Source of the DNA: an uncultured Collinsella sp.
GTDB lineage: Bacteria > Actinomycetota > Coriobacteriia > Coriobacteriales > Coriobacteriaceae
Direction: 5' to 3'
Assembly: GCA_959600835.1 (NCBI GenBank)
Contig: CAUGNQ010000060.1
Coordinates: 1-12,017, forward strand
DNA length: 12,017 nucleotides
Shown: piece by piece, positions 1-5,971 of the stretch
How the letters are laid out: each line of letters begins with the position of its first letter
Position numbering within the stretch: position 1 is the first letter of the stretch
Program-made: the position numbers and the translations under genes
Notes under the pieces: model-generated
What the model saw: only the letters and a program-made list of their open reading frames with translations
What the model was told of the DNA's origin: nothing
Database searches by the model: none

Positions 1-54
1 GTTTCAAACCGGGCTCGAACGAACATGCCTATTGACAATGGCTTTCTCATATTA

Positions 55-80
55 GAAAAGGACCCCTTTGCAGAGGTCCT
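55..80 (-). terminator. Intrinsic terminator of tRNA-Phe
   Basis: On the minus strand, 14 bases after the tRNA 3' end, there is a stem of nine pairs (one G-U) closed by a GCAA tetraloop (arms 72-80 and 59-67, loop 68-71). It is followed at once by a T-rich run (TTTC after the last stem base, which is also T). This is a classic Rho-independent terminator. The plus-strand side has no T-tract, so it acts only on leftward transcription. Nothing else recognisable lies between base 1 and the terminator. Confidence 0.88.
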
Positions 81-93
81 AGTCAATTCAAGG

Positions 94-166
<73 letters not shown>

Positions 167-198
167 ATTTGAGGTGTGCCTTGTTTCAAGGCTTGATT

Positions 199-226
199 AG
201 TATAACCAAGGACGCGTTCCGGTCAA
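199..226 (-). promoter_or_regulatory. Sigma-70-type promoter of tRNA-Phe
   Basis: The minus strand carries TTGACC (226-221) and TATACT (204-199) separated by 16 bases. Both are close to the housekeeping consensus, and the tRNA starts 32 bases beyond the -10 box. The promoter lies in the AT-richer stretch between the antitoxin stop and the tRNA, so the tRNA does not depend on read-through from the module upstream. Confidence 0.75.
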
Positions 227-289
227 CCGAGAATTTTAAAAAAGTTTTTGAGCACAGCCTCGGTTCTTTAAATCGGCACGTCAGAGGCA

Positions 290-577
290 TCAGCCGGCAG
301 CAAGAAGTTTTTCGCTCAGAGCCGCACGGGCAAACTCACTTGGAGTCATCCCCTCGGCAGCCGCCCGTCGACGAATGGCCTCCTTCATTCCCAGAGGAAT
401 CTTGACCGACAGCGTTGCCGTCCCCTCACCTGAGAGTGGGGGCCGTCCATGCGCGATCCCACCAACGGTGTGTTCGCCATCCGGAAACTCTCCGCGCTCG
501 TACGACTCGCACCACGCGTCAATCATTTCATCCGTTACAACCTGACCATTAGCGGCCGTATACGTCTTGCCCATCAT
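290..577 (-). CDS. Ribbon-helix-helix antitoxin of a BrnTA-like module
   Basis: This 95-residue protein is the likely antitoxin partner of the preceding toxin gene. Residues about 54-92 have the pattern of a ribbon-helix-helix (CopG/Arc-like) DNA-binding domain: a short strand (TATLSVKIP), a basic helix with RRRAAAEGM, then TPSEFARAAL. The N-terminal half is polar and acidic and may be the toxin-binding arm. The start ATG at 577 overlaps the toxin stop as ATGA, which suggests translational coupling. A second ATG follows directly at 574, and the AAAGGGG ribosome site at 581-587 is better spaced for that one, so the protein may be 94 residues. Antitoxins of this kind usually bind the toxin and repress their own promoter; a palindrome suited to this lies at 865-879. 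The family assignment rests on motif pattern and gene order, not on a search. Confidence 0.75.
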   Translation of the reverse strand: MMGKTYTAANGQVVTDEMIDAWCESYERGEFPDGEHTVGGIAHGRPPLSGEGTATLSVKIPLGMKEAIRRRAAAEGMTPSEFARAALSEKLLAAG

Positions 578-839
578 CGACCCCTTTGCCGAGCCCGTTC
601 AATCTCCTGCCAAAATTTCTTCTGGACTGGAGACAAGGCATGAATGATAAGCCCCCACGGACAAGCTCGACCGCGACAAGCTCCACGCTTCGTCCGTCTG
701 GGAGCCATCCAATCGCAAGCCATCTCAGCGGCTCGCCCTTCGGCTCGCGACGAATGCACTCAGTAACCGCAAGCCAAGCGCTAAGCACCTGCTTTTCCGT
801 CAGGTGCTTTTTAGCGTTGGGATGGATCTCAACATCCAT
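574..839 (-). pseudogene. BrnT-like toxin, reading frame shifted at a G5 run
   Basis: The gene starts at the ATG at 839, with GGAGGAG seven bases upstream. It reads well for about 62 residues (MDVEIHPNAKKH..., RWLAIGW, then SVELVAVELV) and then loses its expected C-terminus. The expected ending (GLIIHALSP, then KKFWQEIERA) is present in the next frame. Joining the frames at the run of five G (652-656) gives an 88-residue protein whose stop overlaps the antitoxin start as ATGA. Without correction the frame runs on to a stop at 549, giving 96 residues with an aberrant tail. The pattern HPxAxKH...RxLAIG...ELVxVE...IIHAL resembles small BrnT/DUF4258-type ribonuclease toxins, and toxin-first order also fits BrnTA. 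The break could be a real mutation, a homopolymer sequencing error, or slippage expression. The family call is moderate; the frame break is seen directly. Confidence 0.72.
779..816. repeat. Long imperfect palindrome inside the toxin gene
   Basis: The arms AAGCACCTG (783-791) and CAGGTGCTT (801-809) are perfect inverted repeats around a nine-base loop. They extend outward as CGCT/AGCG (779-782/813-816) across a three-base bulge. Transcribed as toxin mRNA, it would form a stem of 9 plus 4 pairs near codons 8-20. On the plus strand the inner stem is followed by five T, so it resembles an antisense-direction terminator. The sequence also encodes conserved-looking toxin residues, so coding constraint may explain part of it. 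Confidence 0.55.
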
Positions 840-864
840 GCATCTTCTCCTCCATCTTACCCAA

Positions 865-894
865 TTTCGTATGACGAAAGTCCGCTGTCGCCAA
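865..894 (-). promoter_or_regulatory. Candidate toxin-antitoxin promoter with operator palindrome
   Basis: The perfect inverted repeat TTTCGTATGACGAAA (865-879, six-base arms) sits 26-40 bases upstream of the toxin ATG. On the minus strand a weak -35-like TTGGCG (894-889) is followed after 17 bases by a weak -10-like TACGAA (871-866), which falls inside the palindrome. A repressor bound there would block the promoter, which is how ribbon-helix-helix antitoxins commonly autoregulate. The palindrome is seen directly; the promoter boxes are weak and the operator role is inference. Confidence 0.4.
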
Positions 895-897
895 TTC

Positions 898-1257
898 TTA
901 AGCCGGCACGCGTTGGAGAGCAGGGGTCGAAACAATGATTGAAGGACGCTCTAGTACGGCCCAGGCGCCGGGGCAGGAGCACATACGCCAGGGACGTACG
1001 TTTTCGTAGCATACGAGGACATAGCCACGTGCATCGATAAAGGCGATATCGATGGGATAGGCCATAAAACACGTATGGACCGAAGAGCAGCGTGGAAACG
1101 CCATGACGAGCGGCAAGCCGTTGGCGGCAACCGGATGCCGTCCCAGCATGCCGCGCAGGCGCACGACAAACGACTCCGCCACCACAAACTCCGCCGGCGT
1201 CCAACCCAGCCTATTGAGTGCCCGCGCGTAGGCGATGTAGGACGAGACCGCGGTCAC
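898..1257 (-). CDS. DUF192 family protein, last gene of the Tad operon
   Basis: This 119-residue protein matches the DUF192 pattern: FVVAESFVVRLRGMLGR near residues 24-40, then SVHTCFMAYPIDIAFID at about 59-75 with the typical H-x-M-x3-ID core, then a VLVCYENVRPWR strand and AWAVLERP. The start is taken as the GTG at 1257, which overlaps the stop of the preceding pseudopilin gene (GTGA) and has GGGGG seven bases upstream. Longer versions would run deep into that gene. There is no signal peptide, so it is probably cytoplasmic as drawn. It carries five cysteines, two of them as MCSCP at residues 92-96. DUF192 has no settled biochemical role. Its coupling to a Tad operon suggests an accessory role in pilus assembly, but it could simply be a passenger. 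Confidence 0.82.
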   Translation of the reverse strand: MTAVSSYIAYARALNRLGWTPAEFVVAESFVVRLRGMLGRHPVAANGLPLVMAFPRCSSVHTCFMAYPIDIAFIDARGYVLVCYENVRPWRMCSCPGAWAVLERPSIIVSTPALQRVPA

Positions 1258-1730
1258 ATGACCACCCCCGGGCGCCATGGATCGACCGTCACCGCGCGCT
1301 CGTGCGACAACGTTGTCGGCGCCCCCAGCGGAACGCCAGCGATGCTGAGAGAAGTCGGCCACGGCTCATAGTGCATGGTGCAGGTGTAGGTCCTAAACGT
1401 GCCGGAAAGCGAAAGCAAACCGCCATCCGATGTCGTCGCACCCTGTTCGCTCGAGACCTCGATCAGCAAGTCATAGCCTTCCATGGCATGTTGGATCTGA
1501 GCCTGAACGGTCGCGGAAGCATCGATGGAGCTGCCATCGCCCTCCCCGCTCGGCGCCACGGCATGTGCTAGCACGATATCGGGCACCACGCGATCGAAGC
1601 GTGCGACCGCACCGGCAAAGACCATGACGTTGTACACGATAAGCGCCAGAACCAGCAGGACGGGCGTGACCACGGCCATCTCGACCGTCGCCTGGGCGCA
1701 CTCCTCGCACAGGCGCGTGCGGATGCCCAT
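1254..1730 (-). CDS. TadE/TadF-like pseudopilin
   Basis: This 158-residue protein has a short N-terminus (MGIRTRLCEEC), the processing-type motif AQATVEM at residues 12-18, and one hydrophobic segment at about 19-42, followed by an extracellular-looking, Ser/Thr-rich domain. That layout is typical of TadE/TadF minor pseudopilins, which are cut by a prepilin peptidase before the segment containing the Glu at +5. Here the residue before the predicted cut is Ala rather than Gly. The ATG shares its A with the stop codon of the TadG-like gene (TAATG), with GGTGG six bases upstream, so coupling is likely. The final TGA overlaps the DUF192 start. Whether it corresponds to TadE or TadF cannot be settled from sequence alone. 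Confidence 0.78.
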   Translation of the reverse strand: MGIRTRLCEECAQATVEMAVVTPVLLVLALIVYNVMVFAGAVARFDRVVPDIVLAHAVAPSGEGDGSSIDASATVQAQIQHAMEGYDLLIEVSSEQGATTSDGGLLSLSGTFRTYTCTMHYEPWPTSLSIAGVPLGAPTTLSHERAVTVDPWRPGVVM

Positions 1731-3895
1731 TACGACCCACCGCCCAGGGCACCCGCCAGTGTGGTGACATCGACGGTAAGTGGGATGGAACCGCCGCCGG
1801 GCAGCGGAATCTCCGCAAGCGTGAACGTCGTGCCGCTGATGGTGCGCTCGACTTGATATTCCAGCGCTTCGCAAAGCGCCTTGGGATCGGTCACGCCCAA
1901 CGGAATACTTCGCAGCTTGTCTTGCGCTTGAGAGAGACCGGCAATGTCAGACCCCGGGCTCTTAATGACGTTGGCGGAATCAGTCAGCACCGGCTTTCGC
2001 AGGCGCAAGTCGCACGGCTCCAGATCCAACGCCGCCACGGACGCCGAAACGGTATCGCCGAGCCACGATGCGATGGAGCCCAACGCGCCGCTGCCCCCTC
2101 CTAGGCCTTTAATCATCTCGTCCATAAGTTCGTCGGCCGAACCTTGGATGTCTCCGTATCCCACAAGCAGCCGTCCCCAGACATCCATGACGCCATCGAG
2201 TACGCCGGCAACGCCACCCGAGCGTTCCTTCAATGTCGAGAAAAATCGCGAAAGCACGTTGTTTTGCGCCGTCGCCTCATCGGGCGCCAGCACCGCGGCA
2301 GAGATGGCACCGCGATCGCCAAGCCTGACTGCCGTGTTAAACGAAGAGTTGAGCTCATCGGGGCTCGAGATGGCACCCGAAACCGCAAAGGCAACCACGC
2401 CGTTGCGACCGGGAGGAGCGATACGCGGACGCTCGCCCGAAAGCGCTTTGATGGCCTGGTCAAACGCATTGCTCGCACGGTCGGTCTCGTCTTCGGTCTG
2501 ACGTTCGAGCTCGAGCTCTTTGTTGCGGCATTCGACGTAGCCTTCCAGGGCGTCTTTAAACTTGTCAAAGTGATACTCGAAGCCGTTTTCGATAGAGGTT
2601 GAAGGCGCCGCAACAGCACCAAGCGACGAAACGCCAAAATGGCATTTGCTGCATTTATCCTGTCCATCGTAATCGGCAACCGAAGCAAATCCGCTCGGCG
2701 TCCCTTTCTTATAGTTAGGGCAGGTCGTCCCGTAATGCAGATACGCCTTGTCATCGTTCACGCTCGTCGGCCACACCGCATCGGTATAGAGCTCCGTCGC
2801 CCGAACCTCATCAGAGTTGCGCGGCAGCAGCGGAATATAGGAGGAAACCCTGTCTCCGTTCTCGGTTATATGTGCCCGATCGACCTCCGCGCTCGCATAG
2901 GTATAAAACGCCTTACGCGCCGCAGACTCTGCCTTCATCTCGACACTCGAGCCGTGGGGCTTCTCATTTGTCAGACGCCAATGGTAGTAGTCCTTCGCGC
3001 GATCAAGGGCAACTTGGGGCTCCCACGTAACGCTCGATGAGTAATGCGGATTTTGAACACCGGAGAGATCCGTTAGGCTTTTCGCACGCTCCCACATGCA
3101 AGAACAGCTGCCGACCGAGCCCTTGTCAGACCCACCACAATCCGCCAGCCAAGCACGCTCTTTAGCCTTCGCCGTGTCCTCAGAAGCCTTCCGCAGCTCC
3201 TCGGCCGCACCCTCTAAATCATCTGATGTGTCTTTAATGGTATCGGTCGAGATCTCTGACCCTTTGAGCGCAGCGAAGTCAGACTCGGATGTCCTGGGCA
3301 CGGCAAGCGCCGTACCGGTATAGGTCACACTATCGGTATCCTGCGCCGACACCGCCTGCGTGGCACGCGCGGCGATCAGATACGGCAGAGCCGTCTCGAT
3401 TTTCTGTAAGCCTTCCGATGCGCTTTTGGCAAACTTGTTGCGCGTTTTAATGATCTCAATCCCGGTGTCGACCATATTGCCGGCAACTGGTTCGGCACCC
3501 GGGATGAGGATGGCGACCAGGCCCGTCCCGATCGTGGCAAACCCCGCCAGCCCCAGACTCAAGATGCTCGCATCAACCACCGTGGCAGCCGTGTGATAGG
3601 ACGACACTACGTTGGCACCCGCCAGCGCGCCGCTATCGGCCGCCACCTGGGTATCCCCGGCACGCGACATGCTCCATATCGCCGCCGTCGACGAAAACAG
3701 CAGCGTGAGCACCACCAAGATAACCACCGCAGAGGAGAGCGTGGTGTAGGCACCGTCTTCGATAAACAGGTCGATACCGGCTCGACCCATAAAGCCGCCT
3801 CGTTTGCGGAGAGCGCCTGGTCGACGGCGGGCCGCAAACCCTTGCGTCACCCGCAACAGGCAGCGCCTAATCCCATGCAGCAATCCACGAATCAT
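1730..3895 (-). CDS. TadG-like large pilus-assembly protein
   Basis: This 721-residue protein begins with a basic N-terminus, followed by a transmembrane segment at about 53-74 and the Tad/TadG-N signature DTQVAADSGALAGA at about 81-94, the hallmark of the putative Flp pilus-assembly TadE/G-like N-terminal domain. A second hydrophobic stretch lies at about 109-134. The rest is probably outside the membrane: charged, helix-prone stretches at about 221-250 and 451-485, and a Cys/His cluster (C253, C264, C266, then H387, C392, C415, C418, H419). The start ATG at 3895 has GGAGGGAGATT directly upstream and overlaps the TadE gene by 29 bases. A later ATG at 3790 (MGRAGIDLF) is possible and would drop 35 basic residues. 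It lacks the Glu(+5) prepilin motif of its small neighbours, so it is more likely an anchored surface or base component than a pilin. TadG proteins carry a VWA domain in some species; none is recognisable here. Confidence 0.8.
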   Translation of the reverse strand: MIRGLLHGIRRCLLRVTQGFAARRRPGALRKRGGFMGRAGIDLFIEDGAYTTLSSAVVILVVLTLLFSSTAAIWSMSRAGDTQVAADSGALAGANVVSSYHTAATVVDASILSLGLAGFATIGTGLVAILIPGAEPVAGNMVDTGIEIIKTRNKFAKSASEGLQKIETALPYLIAARATQAVSAQDTDSVTYTGTALAVPRTSESDFAALKGSEISTDTIKDTSDDLEGAAEELRKASEDTAKAKERAWLADCGGSDKGSVGSCSCMWERAKSLTDLSGVQNPHYSSSVTWEPQVALDRAKDYYHWRLTNEKPHGSSVEMKAESAARKAFYTYASAEVDRAHITENGDRVSSYIPLLPRNSDEVRATELYTDAVWPTSVNDDKAYLHYGTTCPNYKKGTPSGFASVADYDGQDKCSKCHFGVSSLGAVAAPSTSIENGFEYHFDKFKDALEGYVECRNKELELERQTEDETDRASNAFDQAIKALSGERPRIAPPGRNGVVAFAVSGAISSPDELNSSFNTAVRLGDRGAISAAVLAPDEATAQNNVLSRFFSTLKERSGGVAGVLDGVMDVWGRLLVGYGDIQGSADELMDEMIKGLGGGSGALGSIASWLGDTVSASVAALDLEPCDLRLRKPVLTDSANVIKSPGSDIAGLSQAQDKLRSIPLGVTDPKALCEALEYQVERTISGTTFTLAEIPLPGGGSIPLTVDVTTLAGALGGGS

Positions 3896-4403
3896 AATCT
3901 CCCTCCAGCCATTCGGGACGCGATTGATACGAGACATCGACCTTGAGCTCAACGTAGCCGCCCTCGGCGGTACCACCCATAGCCTGCGCAAACGCACCGA
4001 TCACAGGCAACGGCTTGACCTCGCCGGAAACGGACACGGACGAGACGCCACCCGCACCGGCCCGGCCAAGCTCGATATCCCACGACAACGGCCCGCCGGC
4101 ATGAAAGATCGAAACGTTGGGCACTGCGGCAAGTCGGCGGCGGGTGAACTCCTTAAGATCGTCGTCCTCCGCCGTCGTCGTGGTCATGAGCCGCGCGGTC
4201 TCGGCGGCGGCAGACTCCATGACCGCGCGCGTATAGAGCAGGCACACCGGTTGCAGCGCGAGAAGGATGAGTGTCAGAAACGTCGGCAGCAAAAAAGCGG
4301 CCTCGACCGTAGACTGCGCCCGGTCCTCGCGCGCGGCATCAATACAACGCGATGTCCTTAGCGGCCGCAGCGGCGTCGATAACCGACGTCGAGGCAACGC
4401 CAT
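3867..4403 (-). CDS. tadE: TadE-like pseudopilin, start uncertain
   Basis: The core is a TadE-type pseudopilin: EDRAQSTVEAAFLLP, then a hydrophobic segment ending in LLYTRAVMESAAAETARL, then a beta-rich domain ending SYQSRPEWLEGDYDSW. It would be a minor subunit or assembly factor of the Flp pilus, cut before the Glu(+5) helix. The start is problematic. The nearest in-frame ATG is at 4403 (178 residues), 65 bases inside the preceding gene and with only a weak upstream site. The well-placed ATG at 4339, which overlaps the preceding stop as TGATG, is out of frame. A rare ATT at 4342 is another option. The leader in the long form is basic and Pro-rich, unlike the short leaders of its paralogs. 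The stop overlaps the TadG-like gene by 29 bases. Confidence 0.75.
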   Translation of the reverse strand: MALPRRRLSTPLRPLRTSRCIDAAREDRAQSTVEAAFLLPTFLTLILLALQPVCLLYTRAVMESAAAETARLMTTTTAEDDDLKEFTRRRLAAVPNVSIFHAGGPLSWDIELGRAGAGGVSSVSVSGEVKPLPVIGAFAQAMGGTAEGGYVELKVDVSYQSRPEWLEGDYDSWIAAWD

Positions 4404-4557
4404 GGGATGCCGCCCGCTCAACCAGCGCCGCCAAGCGCCCATCGGTGCCGGCACGCCAAAGTCCCGCGATCGCCAGCACGATCGATAACAGCGCCACCGT
4501 GACGATGGCGTATTCGACCGTCGCCTGGGCAGATTCCTCACGCAGGACATCATGCAT
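4339..4557 (-). CDS. Small Flp/TadE-like pseudopilin
   Basis: This 72-residue protein starts MHDVLREES, followed by the motif AQATVEYA (residues 10-17), a hydrophobic helix at about 16-34 and a short Ala-rich tail ending KDIALY. The N-terminus closely mirrors the Flp pilin at 5086-5319 (EESAQ-x-T-x-EYAI), so both probably use the same prepilin peptidase. Its size fits a second Flp-like pilin or a TadE/F-type minor subunit. Translation should be strong: AAAGGAGGG ends nine bases before the ATG. It starts one base after the stop of the upstream unknown protein. Confidence 0.8.
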   Translation of the reverse strand: MHDVLREESAQATVEYAIVTVALLSIVLAIAGLWRAGTDGRLAALVERAASHGVASTSVIDAAAAAKDIALY

Positions 4558-4558
4558 T

Positions 4559-5122
4559 TCACGATCCCTCCTTTGAGTCCGTTGCCTGCGGGCTCAGGCG
4601 CACGGCGCGCAGACGACACGAAGCATCGCCAGCATCCGCGGCAATTGTCACCATATCGACCCAGCCGCGTTCGTCGCGCACGATGGCGCCCCACACGTTT
4701 CCCTTGATGTCGAGATAGCCGCTCAGAGCAAGTTGCGCCGTGGGTACCTCGCGATAGGCACGCAGCATATCCGCCGCCGCTTCGGTCATCGGTCGGTCCT
4801 CGGACCATGCAAGCCGGACCGCAATCGCGTTGCCCTCAGGCGAATCCGTCGCAGTGCCAGACCGCTTGTCGAGCGTCCGCAGAAAGGTTTGCGCCGTGAC
4901 AGCGACATCCGAATCGTCCGCATCTCGCATCTCATCTTTTTGAGACGCCACCGCCGAATCTGAGCCCAAATCGGAGGCGGTCCCAGGACGCTGCTGCCGC
5001 GCGGCGTTAAGCCCCCAAAGCACCGCCGCTATCGCCACGGTCAGGCAAGCAAACACCAGCAGCACCCCGATGGGGCGCTCGCCCTCTACAGGCTGTTGAT
5101 GCCCTCGCTGATAGCGTTCCAT
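4559..5122 (-). CDS. Unrecognised single-pass membrane protein of the Tad operon
   Basis: I do not recognise this 187-residue protein. It has a short polar N-terminus, one hydrophobic segment at about 18-39 (VLLVFACLTVAIAAVLWGL), a linker rich in Asp, Ser and Lys at about 41-75, and a C-terminal domain with alternating strand and helix character (DVAVTAQTFLRTL, LALSGYLDIKGNVWGAIV, RGWVDMVTIAA). The likely topology is N-terminus inside and C-terminal domain outside the membrane. It lacks the AQxTxE prepilin motif of its neighbours. The ATG at 5122 overlaps the flp stop by 37 bases and has no clear ribosome site, so translation may depend on coupling to flp; a GTG at codon 19 is an alternative start. 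Its position between the major pilin and the pseudopilins suggests a Tad-specific assembly or anchoring role, which is inference. Confidence 0.7.
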   Translation of the reverse strand: MERYQRGHQQPVEGERPIGVLLVFACLTVAIAAVLWGLNAARQQRPGTASDLGSDSAVASQKDEMRDADDSDVAVTAQTFLRTLDKRSGTATDSPEGNAIAVRLAWSEDRPMTEAAADMLRAYREVPTAQLALSGYLDIKGNVWGAIVRDERGWVDMVTIAADAGDASCRLRAVRLSPQATDSKEGS

Positions 5123-5319
5123 AGATCTTGGACCTTGCCCTTAAATGCGACGATGGCGATAATCGCGATCACCACGAGCACGCCGACCAAGATGGCATAC
5201 TCGGTGGTACCCTGTGCACTCTCCTCCTGCAATAGTTCCTTGGCGCGCTGACGAACATGTGCCGCCCGGCAAAACGCCCAGCCCTGGACCTTGCCAGCAG
5301 CGTCAGTCATCGTGTTCAT
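5086..5319 (-). CDS. flp: Flp-type major pilin
   Basis: This 77-residue prepilin has a long leader of about 35 residues (MNTMTDAAGK..., RQRAKELLQEES), the processing motif AQGTTEYA with Glu at predicted +5, then a very hydrophobic helix (ILVGVLVVIAIIAIVAF) and a short amphipathic end (KGKVQDLWNAISEGINSL). The mature form would be about 42 residues, right for Flp pilins, which polymerise into the Tad fibre. The residue before the predicted cut is Ala instead of the usual Gly. GGGAGGAATAC precedes the ATG, a strong ribosome site suited to an abundant product. It starts 10 bases after the tadC stop, the widest gap in the operon. No hairpin downstream was found that would separately terminate a flp transcript. 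Confidence 0.9.
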   Translation of the reverse strand: MNTMTDAAGKVQGWAFCRAAHVRQRAKELLQEESAQGTTEYAILVGVLVVIAIIAIVAFKGKVQDLWNAISEGINSL

Positions 5320-5329
5320 GTATTCCTCC

Positions 5330-5971
5330 CTACATCATCCCGCCTGCTCCCAGCAGCGGGCCCAATATGGACAGAAGCAACGCCGGCAAGATGAGCGTGC
5401 CGGTGGGAATCAGCAGCTTGACGGGTGCACGCTCGATCTCGCGCTCGACCGCGGCGCGATGAGCCGCACGGATCTCGCGACTTTGAGCGGCCAGCGTCTC
5501 GGCAAGTGGGGCACCCAGGGCGAGCGCCTGCCCCACCGTGATGGCAAAGGTCTCGAGCGCTCGCACGTCCAGGTCGCGCGCGGCGGCCAACAACTCGTCC
5601 TCACGCGTGCCCACGCCCACCTGCCACGCCATGCAGGCGCGCTCAAGGCGAAGAGCCAGCACTGACCGGCGGTTGGCGCAGAAAATCTCAAGCGCCGCAT
5701 CAAACGAAAGACCGGCCGAAAGACCCAAGCGCACAACATCGATCATCTCGGACACTTCGCCGAGCGACACTCGCGCCGGGCCGCCCGCTCCAACCGCGCC
5801 CTTCACTCGCGCGGTCAGAGCATCGACCACCGAGCGACCCGCGGCAGCGACCAGCACCGCCTCGCGCTTGCAGGCCCCTGCGATCTTGCGTGCATCCGCC
5901 CGATCCAAACCCGTCGCGACAAATACACTCAGGGCGCACAGGCAAGCCGCAACTGCAACCGGGGCGCTCAT
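5330..5971 (-). CDS. tadC: TadC, type II secretion F-domain platform protein
   Basis: This 213-residue inner-membrane protein has an N-terminal hydrophobic segment (about 3-21), a T2SSF domain (about 70-180: MIDVVRLGLSAGLSFDAALE, then AFAITVGQALALGAPLAETL with one substitution at its start) and a C-terminal membrane segment KLLIPTGTLILPALLLSILGP (about 185-205), the typical TadC ending. With TadB it forms the membrane platform that couples TadA ATP hydrolysis to pilin extraction and polymerisation. The ATG at 5971 overlaps the tadB stop as ATGA. At 213 residues it is shorter than many TadC proteins (around 300), having only one clear membrane segment before the F domain. Confidence 0.88.
   Translation of the reverse strand: MSAPVAVAACLCALSVFVATGLDRADARKIAGACKREAVLVAAAGRSVVDALTARVKGAVGAGGPARVSLGEVSEMIDVVRLGLSAGLSFDAALEIFCANRRSVLALRLERACMAWQVGVGTREDELLAAARDLDVRALETFAITVGQALALGAPLAETLAAQSREIRAAHRAAVEREIERAPVKLLIPTGTLILPALLLSILGPLLGAGGMM

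Noticed and set aside
32..60. Plus-strand promoter starting with TTGACA at 32
   Set aside because: No -10 box at a usable distance, and no plus-strand gene follows.
240..289. Terminator after the antitoxin gene
   Set aside because: The minus strand has T-rich runs, but only a three-pair stem precedes them, too weak to call.
1944..2501. Plus-strand open frame of 185 codons
   Set aside because: It is antisense to the TadG-like gene, with low-complexity Ser/Pro/Arg-rich translation and no recognisable domain.
2637..2655. CxxCH in the TadG-like protein as proof of a c-type cytochrome
   Set aside because: A single motif in a pilus-assembly protein with other cysteines nearby is better explained by disulfides or metal binding; kept only as a question.
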